From positions 1 through 37,399 of the forward strand of contig CANRPT010000011.1 of assembly GCA_947632565.1 (NCBI GenBank): a stretch of DNA of 37,399 bases, given 5' to 3'. The first letter of the stretch is position 1; every line of letters starts with the position of its first letter. The notes beneath the pieces are model-generated. The model ran no database searches, had not been told where the DNA came from, and saw only the letters and a program-made list of their open reading frames with translations. A program made the translations under genes and the position numbers. This document shows positions 1-7,628 of this stretch, in pieces. Source of the DNA: an uncultured Bacilli bacterium (GTDB taxonomy: Bacteria > Bacillota_I > Bacilli_A > RF39 > UBA660).

Positions 1-30
1 TATTTGTTACTAACTAGTCATCATACTTTA

Positions 31-70
31 AGTTGCATTTAACCTTAAAAAGTTGCGTTTACTTTAAAAT
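31..70. repeat. Two-copy ~20 bp direct repeat
   Basis: Two adjacent imperfect copies, agttgcatttaaccttaaaa (31-50) and agttgcgtttactttaaaat (51-70), lie just beyond the amidase relic. They differ by one transition and a one-base shift. They could be the edge of a mobile element or of a longer repeat array cut off by the window start. Nothing else identifies them. Confidence 0.5.
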
Positions 71-165
71 TTGAGCTTTACTTACCAAAATAGCCATTTC
101 TTCTATTTTTGGATTTAACCGATACCTCCATGCCCAGCATCAACTATTATTTTATAATCTCCCAT
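59..165 (-). pseudogene. Relic of an N-acetylmuramoyl-L-alanine amidase (Amidase_3) gene
   Basis: On the minus strand a good ribosome site (GAGGAGGAA) precedes an ATG at 165 that opens the peptide MGDYKIIVDAGHGGIG and stops at TAA (115-117). VDAGHGG is the zinc-ligand N-terminal motif of Amidase_3 hydrolases, which are normally about 180-250 residues long. Shifting frame just before the stop opens LNPKIEEMAILVSKAQILK, ending at TAA (59-61), so the gene looks frameshifted or internally deleted after the first motif. An intact amidase of the same family lies at 5244-5903, so this is a dead or truncated paralogue and not the only copy. The evidence is the motif plus the ribosome site; the remainder of the gene is not present. 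Confidence 0.6.
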
Positions 166-221
166 TTATATTCCTCCTCATAATAGTTTATGTTAAGAAG
201 ATAAATATGTTTTTATTTTCC

Positions 222-250
222 AAAAAAATAAAAGGTAATCAATACCTTTT
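222..250 (-). terminator. Rho-independent terminator of the thioredoxin-fold gene
   Basis: An 8 bp stem (AAAAGGTA / TACCTTTT, 230-237 with 243-250) with a 5-base loop is followed on the minus strand by ATTTTTTT. It sits 11 bases beyond the stop codon of the 261-833 gene. Confidence 0.8.
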
Positions 251-260
251 ACCTATTATT

Positions 261-833
261 TTATTCTGCTTCTGCTAAAGCATTATGTCTTCTAGTAATA
301 ACTACCATCGCAACAATTCCAACAATCATCACTCCAGCAACAATTCCTACTACAGTATCATAACTTGGCTTATTTTTTAAAGCTTCCATTACATCATAAC
401 GATCATCACTTCGATAAACTTCCATAATTCTTTCTAATAGTTGTTCTCCCATTGTTTGATCATCCGTTACCAAATTATCAGGTTCAAATCCATCTGGATA
501 AGTATATTTTCCAACTACTAAATATGGAACATATCCAACACTACTAGTATCTCCCATAAAAGTAGCTACTTCTTCAAATAAGGCGGAATTTTCTGGATCG
601 GAAGTTTCATAATCATATACATCGTAATAATCGCCATATTCTTCTTCCATCTCTTTTAAGAAGTTCATCGTATTAATACAATGTGGACAACTATCAGAAC
701 GGAAAATATATACTTTAACAGGTTCCTTATTTGCTTCCGGTTTTTCCATATCAGTTTCTTCTGCTTTTACTCCTATTGGTAAAATAGCTAAAATAGTGAA
801 TACTACTAACCATAAATTCAAAATCTTTTTCAT
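261..833 (-). CDS. Membrane-anchored thioredoxin-fold protein with CPHC active site
   Basis: The 190-residue protein starts with a hydrophobic signal or anchor (about residues 4-23) and ends with a second membrane segment (about 160-180) followed by a short Arg-rich tail. Between them is a thioredoxin-like domain with a CPHC redox motif (C49-C52) and a cis-proline loop (GYVP, P103). The domain should face outside the membrane, where it could act as a thiol-disulfide oxidoreductase, but no substrate is suggested by the neighbours. The CPHC dipeptide resembles DsbA or glutaredoxin-like folds more than classical CGPC thioredoxin. The start is supported by GAGGAG 5 bases upstream. It has its own promoter and terminator and is monocistronic. 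Confidence 0.8.
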   Translation of the reverse strand: MKKILNLWLVVFTILAILPIGVKAEETDMEKPEANKEPVKVYIFRSDSCPHCINTMNFLKEMEEEYGDYYDVYDYETSDPENSALFEEVATFMGDTSSVGYVPYLVVGKYTYPDGFEPDNLVTDDQTMGEQLLERIMEVYRSDDRYDVMEALKNKPSYDTVVGIVAGVMIVGIVAMVVITRRHNALAEAE

Positions 834-869
834 CTTGACTCCTCTTTTCTACTTTGTTTCAACAACTTC

Positions 870-899
870 ATTATACTATATTCTTTTTTCAGAAGTAAA
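870..899 (-). promoter_or_regulatory. SigA-type promoter of the thioredoxin-fold gene
   Basis: On the minus strand TTTACT (894-899) and a perfect TATAAT (870-875) are separated by 18 bases, about 37 bases before the start codon. Confidence 0.65.
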
Positions 900-929
900 T
901 AATATTTCCGTTATTTCACGATATTTTCA

Positions 930-960
930 CAAAAAAACATTGGACTCTTCCAATGTTTTA
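930..960 (-). terminator. Rho-independent terminator of the abi-htrA operon
   Basis: An 11 bp perfect stem (AAAACATTGGA 934-944 with TCCAATGTTTT 949-959) and a 4-base loop are followed on the minus strand by TTTTTTTG, directly after the htrA stop codon. Confidence 0.9.
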
Positions 961-963
961 TCG

Positions 964-2076
964 TTATTCTTCTATTTTCGTTAAAGTAACTTGTGTTTCT
1001 TTGGTTTTACCATCACGAATATAAGTAACAGTAATGGTATCTCCAACATGACATTTATATAACTCATATTTTAAGTAAGCTGCATTCGATACTTCTGAAC
1101 CATTTACTTCAACAATGACATCTCCCTTTTTCAATCCTGCAGCTTTTGCACCACTATTATCACTAACACTAATAATCACAACTCCAGAATCAATATTATC
1201 TTTTAGAATAATTCCATTTTGATATAGTCGGTAAGTATCTGTTACATTTAACATCGAAATTCCAATGAATGGTCTTTCTAATTCCTTTCCTTGTTCCAAA
1301 TCATCTATATATTCCATCGCATATTCAATAGGAATCGCAAATCCCATTCCTTCTATCTCATCTTCTACTAATTTTAAAGAATTAATTCCAATTACTTCTC
1401 CACGTATATTAACTAAAGGTCCGCCACTATTTCCCGGATTAATTGCAGCATCAATTTGAAGAACACTCATCATAAAATCATTTGTAGAGGCAATGCTTAC
1501 TTCTACCTTTCTATTTTTTCCAGATAAAGTTCCTCTTGTTACAGTTCCACGATATTCATATCCAACAGGAGATCCTACTGTAAAAACAGTATCTCCTAAG
1601 CTCATATTTTCACTAGTACCAAGTTTCGCTACTTGATGAACATGTTCTGCATCGATTTGAACAATCGCTAAATCTAAATATTCATCGCTTCCTAAAACTG
1701 TTCCTTCTACTTGATCATCATTCGATAACGTAATAACTACTCGATCTGCTCCCTCAATTACATGATGATTTGTCATCACATAACCATAATGATCATCTTT
1801 TTTATAAATAAATCCACTACCAGATGAAACAAGTCTTCCATTTTTATAATTTTGAATCGTTACCGTTGCATCATAGATTTCTCCTACTGCAGTTGCGATT
1901 CCCGATTCATCAATCGTAATATCATCACTACATTGGATGACTCCTGTTGTATAAGTAGATTGGGTTGGGGTATTTCGTACTACGATAGGATTTTCTTCCA
2001 AATAATAATACATTACTCCTCCTCCACATAAAAATGCTACTAAAACAGTTGCTAAAGTGATTAATCTTCCTCTCAT
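964..2076 (-). CDS. htrA: HtrA/DegP-type trypsin-like serine protease with one PDZ domain
   Basis: The 370-residue protein has an N-terminal membrane anchor (about residues 5-25). A trypsin-like domain follows, with the full catalytic triad visible: H105 in TNHHVI, D135 in DLAIVQ and S217 in GNSGGP. A C-terminal PDZ domain (about 270-365, with SGAKAAGLKKGDVIVEVNG) completes the usual DegP/HtrA layout. Such enzymes degrade or refold misfolded exported proteins at the membrane surface. Its ATG overlaps the TGA of the upstream Abi-family gene (ATGA, 2073-2076), so translation is probably coupled. No promoter is evident directly upstream, which fits a two-gene operon. The gene family is certain; the reason for pairing with Abi is not. 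Confidence 0.95.
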   Translation of the reverse strand: MRGRLITLATVLVAFLCGGGVMYYYLEENPIVVRNTPTQSTYTTGVIQCSDDITIDESGIATAVGEIYDATVTIQNYKNGRLVSSGSGFIYKKDDHYGYVMTNHHVIEGADRVVITLSNDDQVEGTVLGSDEYLDLAIVQIDAEHVHQVAKLGTSENMSLGDTVFTVGSPVGYEYRGTVTRGTLSGKNRKVEVSIASTNDFMMSVLQIDAAINPGNSGGPLVNIRGEVIGINSLKLVEDEIEGMGFAIPIEYAMEYIDDLEQGKELERPFIGISMLNVTDTYRLYQNGIILKDNIDSGVVIISVSDNSGAKAAGLKKGDVIVEVNGSEVSNAAYLKYELYKCHVGDTITVTYIRDGKTKETQVTLTKIEE

Positions 2077-3020
2077 TCTTCCACCTTCCTTACAATGTTA
2101 CTAATATTTTCCCAATTCTTAGGAAATCCCATTCGATCCAATACTTTATCGATTGGAATAGTCTTTACATTATATTCTAAATTATCTAAAGCATGTTTCA
2201 TTTCTAATACTAAATCTTTTACCTCATTTGGTTTTAAAAGATGTTTCATGATAATGATTAAGGCAAAAATATCATTTTTCCCATAAATATATTCTCCATC
2301 TACTTTCTCTATTCCTAATAAACTATGATAAAGAGTATCTGGAATAGCACGTTGTGTCCTATTTTCAAACACAATATCTTCATGAGCACATAAATTTCTA
2401 TAATTGGATAAAATTGGTAAATAAATGGTTAACGTATCTACATCTACATGATAAATATCCGCAATTGCTTCTTGATCCTCCTTCTTTAGTATGGCAAATA
2501 ATTCTCCCACAATACCAAAGGATAATACTTTTACTAAAATCCATAAAGGAATATAACCATAATGATTCAGATAATGGCTTGTTGCTGAATGTTGTTCTGC
2601 ATTATAACGAACTTGTCTTTTCATTTTCTTAATTAAATCTTGGACTTGTCTAATCTTTTCTGGATTACTTGTAAAGTTCTTTGGTCTTAAGTAATCTCCT
2701 TCTTTATAACCATATTTTTTAGATAATTGATAAGAGATAATCGACTTCAAGTTATTTTCAATTACTAATAAATTCTTAAAAATAATGTTACGAAAAGTAC
2801 GATCAAATAAGAAAAGACTATAGAGTTCATCAAAAGTTGTTCCCGGAATAAATCTTTTTTCTTTTTCTGATTTAAAAAATAAATATCGATAACCATTTAG
2901 AAAAAAGTAATTTTCTCTTAATAAAACTTCTTTTGCATAATCATAATCAGGAATCTTAAGCCCTTTATATTCCATAATTTCAATTTGTTCTTCTAAGCTT
3001 TTAAATTCTTTATTTGCCAT
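2073..3020 (-). CDS. Abi-family (Abi_2 / AbiD-AbiF type) HEPN protein
   Basis: The 315-residue protein matches the Abi_2 family by its N-terminal MEYKGLKIPDYDYAKEVLL region, the YFFLNGYRYLFF block and the C-terminal RNLCAH motif (R208-H213). The last is an Rx4H motif of HEPN nucleases. Known members are abortive-infection proteins of Lactococcus (AbiD, AbiF), thought to act as RNases on phage infection; activity here is inferred from the motif. No partner toxin or antitoxin is visible, but the gene is coupled by an ATGA overlap to an HtrA protease. It has its own promoter with a palindrome in the spacer and is divergent from the phospholipase-like gene. Confidence 0.8.
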   Translation of the reverse strand: MANKEFKSLEEQIEIMEYKGLKIPDYDYAKEVLLRENYFFLNGYRYLFFKSEKEKRFIPGTTFDELYSLFLFDRTFRNIIFKNLLVIENNLKSIISYQLSKKYGYKEGDYLRPKNFTSNPEKIRQVQDLIKKMKRQVRYNAEQHSATSHYLNHYGYIPLWILVKVLSFGIVGELFAILKKEDQEAIADIYHVDVDTLTIYLPILSNYRNLCAHEDIVFENRTQRAIPDTLYHSLLGIEKVDGEYIYGKNDIFALIIIMKHLLKPNEVKDLVLEMKHALDNLEYNVKTIPIDKVLDRMGFPKNWENISNIVRKVEE

Positions 3021-3038
3021 ATTTATTTCTCACCTAGT

Positions 3039-3068
3039 ATTCATTATAGCACATCAAATGTGTAATTT
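3039..3068 (-). promoter_or_regulatory. Extended -10 promoter of abi-htrA with a palindrome in the spacer
   Basis: On the minus strand TGC-TATAAT forms an extended -10 just upstream of the Abi gene, with no strong -35. A 13-base inverted repeat CACATCAAATGTG (3050-3062) lies immediately upstream of the -10, where a repressor could sit. The palindrome is seen; the operator role is a guess. Confidence 0.45.
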
Positions 3069-3121
3069 ATATGAAAAAAACAGGAAAATTTATGGTAGAA
3101 TGAAAATAATGAGGTGATCAA

Positions 3122-4102
3122 ATGGCTGGAACAATGACGCATGCTTACTTTGCTTTAGATCTATATGAACGTTTAAGTATTCGAAGCAAAGAATTATTAA
3201 TGGATGAAAAAGAATCCCTAAAGCTATTTTCTCAAAATACGGATGTTTTATTTTTTTATAATATTACGAATTTAAGAAAAGGGAAAAAAATGAGAGACTT
3301 TGGCTACTACTCTCAAAAAAAGAAAACATATGATTTTTTTTCTACTTTAATCAACTACATTAAATATAATCACTATCAATATAGTCCTCAAGTCATGTCT
3401 TACTTATATGGAATGTTAGCCCATTATGTATTGGATAGTACCATGCATCCTTTTATTATTTATAAAACAGGGAGCTTCCATAAAAACGATAGATCCACCT
3501 ATAAATATAATCACTTGCATAATGAAATGGAATCTTATTTTGATAATTATCTATTAAGATTAAGAAAAGGAATCAATCCCCATCAGTTTAAGTGTTATCA
3601 ATTTTGTTTCAATGTAGATTTCCTTAGTAAAGATTTAATTGAAGTGATGGATTTTACTTACAAAGAAGTATTTCATATTGAAAAATTTCATAAGTATTAT
3701 TGGAAATCCACTAAACAAATGAAGTTTTTTTATCGGGTATTTCGTTATGATCCAACAGGACTCAAAAAAGGTTTTTATCAAATAGTAGATTGGATTTGTC
3801 CTAAAAGTTTATTAAGAAAAGTTCCTTTATCCTATCATATTAATCCAAAAGGAAAAAGGGAGTTTTTAAACTTAGAACATAAAACATGGTGTTATCCAAC
3901 AGACAAAAGGATAAAAAGAAAAGAATCTATTTTAGAACTTTACACCAATGCTTTAGATAAAACAGTAAAAATGATTCAAGAAATTAATCAATATATTTAC
4001 TATGATAAAAAAGTGAATTTAAAAAAAGTAATTGGTAACTTAAGTTATGAAACGGGAAAAGATTGTGAAAAAGACAAAGAACTAAAATATTTTGAGTTTT
4101 AG
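3122..4102 (+). CDS. Zinc-dependent phospholipase C-like protein
   Basis: The 326-residue protein matches the Zn-dependent phospholipase C family (Zn_dep_PLPC) by its N-terminal TMTHAYFA, the FSQNTDVLFF segment and the HYVLDSTMHPF block. These place His and Asp residues in the pattern expected for metal binding. Members without a signal peptide, like this one, are common in Firmicutes, and their substrate is not known; toxin-type phospholipase activity should not be assumed. The ribosome site GAGGTGAT lies 4 bases before the ATG. An extended -10 (TGG-TAGAAT, 3093-3101) lies upstream. The adjacent spoIID-like gene on the same strand starts 75 bases downstream. Confidence 0.75.
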   Translation: MAGTMTHAYFALDLYERLSIRSKELLMDEKESLKLFSQNTDVLFFYNITNLRKGKKMRDFGYYSQKKKTYDFFSTLINYIKYNHYQYSPQVMSYLYGMLAHYVLDSTMHPFIIYKTGSFHKNDRSTYKYNHLHNEMESYFDNYLLRLRKGINPHQFKCYQFCFNVDFLSKDLIEVMDFTYKEVFHIEKFHKYYWKSTKQMKFFYRVFRYDPTGLKKGFYQIVDWICPKSLLRKVPLSYHINPKGKREFLNLEHKTWCYPTDKRIKRKESILELYTNALDKTVKMIQEINQYIYYDKKVNLKKVIGNLSYETGKDCEKDKELKYFEF

Positions 4103-4177
4103 TTTTTTCTTTTGGAAAAATCATCTACTCTTGTATGAATTTTCAAATATTTTCCAATAATAAGATTAGGTGATATT

Positions 4178-5254
4178 ATGTTTTATAAATATTTATTGGT
4201 TAAAGAAGAAGAAAAACCAATTCTATATCTATATGTAAATGATGCTTTTGAATTTTCAAATGATTTTAATGCACAACAAAACAATTATGCAAATATCTAT
4301 CAAAAAGTAGATCACTATTTAAAAAGAAGTGGCATTACTTATCCAGGAGATAAAGTTTATTTTGTGAAAAATGGTATTATTTTAGGTTCTATCGATTTAA
4401 GTAATTATGATTTTCAAAATCATAGAATGGTAGAAATCATTGATTCCAATGCTAGTAATAAATTAATTGATATGCAAAATAGTAATGGTTTAGTTGAAAA
4501 GTTAAAATTAGAAGAATATGTATTTGGAGTAGTAAGTGCAGAAATGCCAGCTATTTTTCAAGAAGAAACCTTAAAAGCACAGGCTGTGATTGCTAGAACC
4601 TATGCTTTCAAAAGGTTAAGCAGAAATTTGCCTATTAAAAATTTTAATTCTACTCAGAATTATCGTGATAGAACTTATTTAAAAGAACTATGGCAAGATA
4701 AATATGAGGAATATCAATATAAGATTAAAAAAGCAATTAAAGATACAGAAAATGAAGCCATTAAATTTGATGGAGACTATATTGATTCTTATTATCATTT
4801 AGCAAGTAATGGTAGAACAGAAGATAGTAGTAATGTTTTAAAACTAGCTTATCCTTACTTAGTAAGTGTTCCAAGTAAATGGGATTTAGAACATGACTGT
4901 GTTAGCAGAAGAATTGTGCCGAATGATTACTTAAGTAAATTATTAAATATCGAAATTACCAAAAATACCAAAGTAGATATCCTAATGAAAACTATTGGGC
5001 ATCGTGTAAAATATATTCAATTTGGAGATAAAGTCTTTGATGGACTCATTTTAAGTAACCGTCTAGGACTAGATTCCAATGATTTTACTGTTAGTATTGA
5101 AGATGATTATACTACCTTTACTACTCGTGGTCATGGTCATGGTTTAGGACTGAGTAAATATGGTGCAGAAGCAATGGCACGTGCTGGTTATAATTATAGA
5201 CAGATTATTTCTCACTATTACCCAAATACCTATATTGAAAAAATTAACGATTAA
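4178..5254 (+). CDS. SpoIID/LytB-type peptidoglycan lytic protein lacking a signal peptide
   Basis: The 358-residue protein carries a SpoIID/LytB domain from about residue 108 to the end. It includes YVFGVVSAEMP with the Glu (E122) corresponding to the catalytic Glu of SpoIID, followed by KAQAVIARTYA, and a GHGHGLGLSKYGA block near the C-terminus. SpoIID is a lytic transglycosylase that acts on stripped glycan strands together with a SpoIIP or CwlD-type amidase. The first 100 residues are a hydrophilic region I do not recognise, and there is no signal peptide or membrane anchor, which is unusual for this family. It converges with a CwlD-like amidase and overlaps its 3' end by 11 bases. The start is supported by TAGGTGAT upstream. 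Confidence 0.8.
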   Translation: MFYKYLLVKEEEKPILYLYVNDAFEFSNDFNAQQNNYANIYQKVDHYLKRSGITYPGDKVYFVKNGIILGSIDLSNYDFQNHRMVEIIDSNASNKLIDMQNSNGLVEKLKLEEYVFGVVSAEMPAIFQEETLKAQAVIARTYAFKRLSRNLPIKNFNSTQNYRDRTYLKELWQDKYEEYQYKIKKAIKDTENEAIKFDGDYIDSYYHLASNGRTEDSSNVLKLAYPYLVSVPSKWDLEHDCVSRRIVPNDYLSKLLNIEITKNTKVDILMKTIGHRVKYIQFGDKVFDGLILSNRLGLDSNDFTVSIEDDYTTFTTRGHGHGLGLSKYGAEAMARAGYNYRQIISHYYPNTYIEKIND

Positions 5255-5903
5255 AATAAGTAATTACACTATCTACAATCACTTTGGATAGTTTTTTTTG
5301 ATAATCTTTTTTCTGTAATAAATAACGTTCATTAGGATTGGATAAAAATCCACATTCAATTAAAACTCCAGGTACTGTAGTGCTTTTATACATATATAAA
5401 TCTGTTGTTTTTAATTTTCTTTTCGAACCTAAAGCCGTTTGAAAATTTTTCATCAAAATTTCCCCAAAAATTTTATTTTCTGAGTTGATAGGATGATATA
5501 AGACTTCTGCTCCACTCCATCTTGTATCACTATAATAATTAATATGAATTGATAGATATAATTCCGCTCCATATTCCTTATACATTAAAATTCTACGATA
5601 CAAATCTCCTCTTTTTTTCCTAGCATCCCATTTACTAGATAAATCAGTATCTGTAGTCCTTGTCATATAAACAATGGCTCCTTTTTCTAAAAGTTGCTGT
5701 TCTAATTCTTTAGAAATTTCTAAAACTAAATCTTTTTCTTCAATCTTTCCATAAGATGTTCCAGGGTCTCTGCCACCATGTCCTGGATCAACAAAAATAA
5801 CTCTACCAAAAAGCGGAAGTTCTGATACAGTGGCATTTACTTTTACAAAAAAGAAAGAAAGGAACATTAAAAGAAAAAGGATAGAAAAAATTAATTTTTT
5901 CAT
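5244..5903 (-). CDS. N-acetylmuramoyl-L-alanine amidase (Amidase_3, CwlD-like)
   Basis: The 219-residue protein has a signal peptide or anchor (residues 1-24) followed by a single Amidase_3 domain. Zinc-binding and catalytic elements are visible: VDPGHGGRDPG (H42), the EEKDLVLE Glu, LSIHIN and VLIECGFLSNPNE. It should cleave the bond between MurNAc and the stem peptide outside the membrane. Size and single-domain layout resemble CwlD, which makes muramic lactam in spore cortex, but the same fold also serves vegetative cell separation. It converges on the SpoIID-like gene, a natural enzymatic partner. The start has AAAGGAG 8 bases upstream. Confidence 0.85.
   Translation of the reverse strand: MKKLIFSILFLLMFLSFFFVKVNATVSELPLFGRVIFVDPGHGGRDPGTSYGKIEEKDLVLEISKELEQQLLEKGAIVYMTRTTDTDLSSKWDARKKRGDLYRRILMYKEYGAELYLSIHINYYSDTRWSGAEVLYHPINSENKIFGEILMKNFQTALGSKRKLKTTDLYMYKSTTVPGVLIECGFLSNPNERYLLQKKDYQKKLSKVIVDSVITYFNR
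5268..5300 (+). terminator. Possible terminator of the spoIID-like gene inside the convergent amidase gene
   Basis: A 6 bp stem (ACTATC 5268-5273 with GATAGT 5287-5292) is followed by a run of T on the plus strand, 14 bases after the SpoIID-like stop. It is embedded in the last codons of the convergent amidase gene. The stem is short and the loop is 13 bases, so this is moderate evidence. Confidence 0.45.
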
Positions 5904-6070
5904 TATAGTTGGCTCCTTTGCTTAATAAATGATATGCAAGAATTTAAAATTTTTGATATTTCTCATCATTCTTTTCTTTTTACCAAAAATCGACTATTTT
6001 TAACTTTTTAAACAAATAATGATTACTAGAATAGAAAAAATGCTAGAATTTCTGATATGAGGTGGATGTT

Positions 6071-6811
6071 GTGGTAAATGTAATTATTTATGAAGATAAT
6101 AAGGAAATGCAACTTTTATACCAAGAAGAAATTAAACTTTTTTTTGAGGAGAGAAATCATTCAGTAAACTTTTATTTATTTTCCCACTACTCGAAGGATT
6201 TAGAGAAAATAATTCAAAAAATTCCAAGAAGAAAGCTTTTTGTTTTAGATATTGAAGTTCCTGGAAAATCGGGATTAGATTTAGCGCGTAAAATCCGTAT
6301 GAATGGAGATTGGACGAGTCCTTTTATTATTATTACTAATTATGATTCTTTTAAAAATACTGGATTTACTAGTAAAACTCTATTACTAGATTTTATTTCT
6401 AAAAAGGAAAATAGAAAAGAACGTTTAAAAGAAGCCTTAGAAATCGCTTATGAAATGCTCAATATGAAAGATGCTTATACTTTTCAATATAATGGAGAAA
6501 TTTATCATATTTTATATCAAAATATTCTATACTTTGAGAAAGATTTAAATGATAATTACACCTTTCTTTATACGGAAGATAATCGATATAAGGTGAAAGA
6601 TAGTATTTCTAATATTGAAAAAGAGTTGGAAAATAATCCCATCTTTTTTAAAACTCATAGAAGTTGCATCATTAACTTAAATCAAGTAGATTACCTAGAT
6701 TGGGATAAGAATAAGTTATACTTAAAAAATCACATTATCAGTTTATTAACGAAAGAGAAAAAAGAAAAATTAAAAAAGTTATTATCAAAAGAAAAAATCC
6801 TACAAGTATAA
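6071..6811 (+). CDS. LytTR-family response regulator (AgrA-like), no adjacent kinase
   Basis: The protein is about 246 residues with an N-terminal receiver domain (acidic pair E8-D9, phosphoacceptor D60 in LFVLDIEVPG) and a C-terminal LytTR DNA-binding domain (about 140-245, with ILYFEKDLNDNY and FFKTHRSCIINL). AgrA-type regulators bind direct repeats and often control peptide-signalling or cell-wall genes. I chose the GTG at 6071 because GAGGTGG (6059-6065) sits 5 bases before it; a GTG at 6062 in the same frame would overlap that site. No histidine kinase or signal-peptide gene adjoins it, so its sensor must be elsewhere. The gene just downstream is a small protein with its own strong promoter. 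Confidence 0.85.
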   Translation: MVNVIIYEDNKEMQLLYQEEIKLFFEERNHSVNFYLFSHYSKDLEKIIQKIPRRKLFVLDIEVPGKSGLDLARKIRMNGDWTSPFIIITNYDSFKNTGFTSKTLLLDFISKKENRKERLKEALEIAYEMLNMKDAYTFQYNGEIYHILYQNILYFEKDLNDNYTFLYTEDNRYKVKDSISNIEKELENNPIFFKTHRSCIINLNQVDYLDWDKNKLYLKNHIISLLTKEKKEKLKKLLSKEKILQV

Positions 6812-6866
6812 TGGAAGAAAAGTGAATTTTCTAAAATCCCCAAAATAAAACAATTAAAAATATTTT

Positions 6867-6895
6867 TTTACATCTAGCCTAACTCATGTTATAAT
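6867..6895 (+). promoter_or_regulatory. Strong SigA-type promoter of the 67-residue gene
   Basis: TTTACA (6867-6872) and a perfect TATAAT (6890-6895) are separated by 17 bases, ending 33 bases before the start codon. Confidence 0.8.
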
Positions 6896-6927
6896 TACTA
6901 CTATACTTAAAATAAAGGAGGATAGGC

Positions 6928-7131
6928 ATGATAATTCAACGAAAGATAGAAGAAAAGGTGAGAGATGTTGATTATACTAATCCATCGATTAATCGTTTAA
7001 CTATTTACTCTAATCTTTTAATGGAAGGTAATCAAACTTTTCGAGATAATGCTGTTACCGATTTGGCATTTATTGATTGTGTAAATGGAATTAAAAATTC
7101 AAAACTATCTAACAGCAGTTTTTCCCCATAA
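6928..7131 (+). CDS. Small hypothetical protein, 67 residues
   Basis: I do not recognise this protein. It is hydrophilic, has one Cys, no signal peptide and no membrane segment, and ends in a Ser/Asn-rich tail. It is likely real because it has a near-consensus promoter, a strong ribosome site (AAAGGAGGA) 7 bases before the ATG, and a clean terminator that overlaps its stop codon. It lies directly after an orphan LytTR response regulator, so it could be a target or partner of that regulator. No LytTR binding repeat is obvious in the 116 bases between them. Confidence 0.65.
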   Translation: MIIQRKIEEKVRDVDYTNPSINRLTIYSNLLMEGNQTFRDNAVTDLAFIDCVNGIKNSKLSNSSFSP

Positions 7132-7157
7132 AACTACCAAAATAGGTAGTTTTTTTC
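7130..7157 (+). terminator. Terminator of the 67-residue gene
   Basis: A stem of AAACTACC with GGTAGTTT and a 6-base loop is followed by seven T on the plus strand, immediately at the stop codon. Confidence 0.85.
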
Positions 7158-7161
7158 ATAT

Positions 7162-7187
7162 AAAAAAGCCCACAAATTGGGGCTTCT
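7162..7187 (-). terminator. Terminator of rplM-rpsI
   Basis: On the minus strand AAGCCCC and GGGCTT form a GC-rich stem followed by six T, 13 bases after the rpsI stop codon. It is back to back with the plus-strand terminator at 7130-7157. Confidence 0.8.
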
Positions 7188-7199
7188 TGAAACTTTCTT

Positions 7200-7619
7200 T
7201 TAACGTTTTGAGAACTGTGGTGCACGACGTGCTTTCTTTAATCCTGGTTTTTTACGTTCTTTCTTACGAGAATCACGAGTAATAAATCCTGCTACTTTTA
7301 ATGGTTTTCTAAAACTATTTTCAGAATCTTTAGCGGTTGTTGAATCATAACTCAAAAGTGCTCTAGTAATTCCTAAACGAATTGCTCCAGTTTGTCCTGA
7401 AAAACCACCACCACTAACATTTACTTCTACATCAAAAATTTCATTTGTTTTCGTTAAAACTAATGGTTGCATTAAATCCATAATTAGAGTTTCATATGGT
7501 AAATATTCATGAACGTCTCTACCATTGATTGTTACTTTACCTTTTCCTGGAATTAATTTAACTCTAGCAACACTAGTCTTTCTTCTACCAGTTCCAGTAT
7601 AAACTTTTTCTTTTGCCAT
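7200..7619 (-). CDS. rpsI: 30S ribosomal protein S9
   Basis: The 139-residue protein has the S9 start ([15 protein letters not shown]), the [12 protein letters not shown] core and the conserved basic C-terminal tail ending FSKR, which reaches the decoding site of the 30S subunit. Relative to the usual 128-130 residues it carries about 7-8 extra residues between ALLSYD and the KPLKVAGF block ([11 protein letters not shown] region), and IRLGIT replaces the common IRHGI. It is the second gene of rplM-rpsI, 9 bases after rplM, with TAGGAGGAG upstream of the ATG, and is followed by a terminator. Confidence 0.97.
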   Translation of the reverse strand: MAKEKVYTGTGRRKTSVARVKLIPGKGKVTINGRDVHEYLPYETLIMDLMQPLVLTKTNEIFDVEVNVSGGGFSGQTGAIRLGITRALLSYDSTTAKDSENSFRKPLKVAGFITRDSRKKERKKPGLKKARRAPQFSKR

Positions 7620-7628
7620 ATTCTCCTC

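Noticed and set aside
6062-6070. GTG start at 6062 for the LytTR regulator
   Set aside because: It would lie inside the ribosome-binding site that serves the GTG at 6071.
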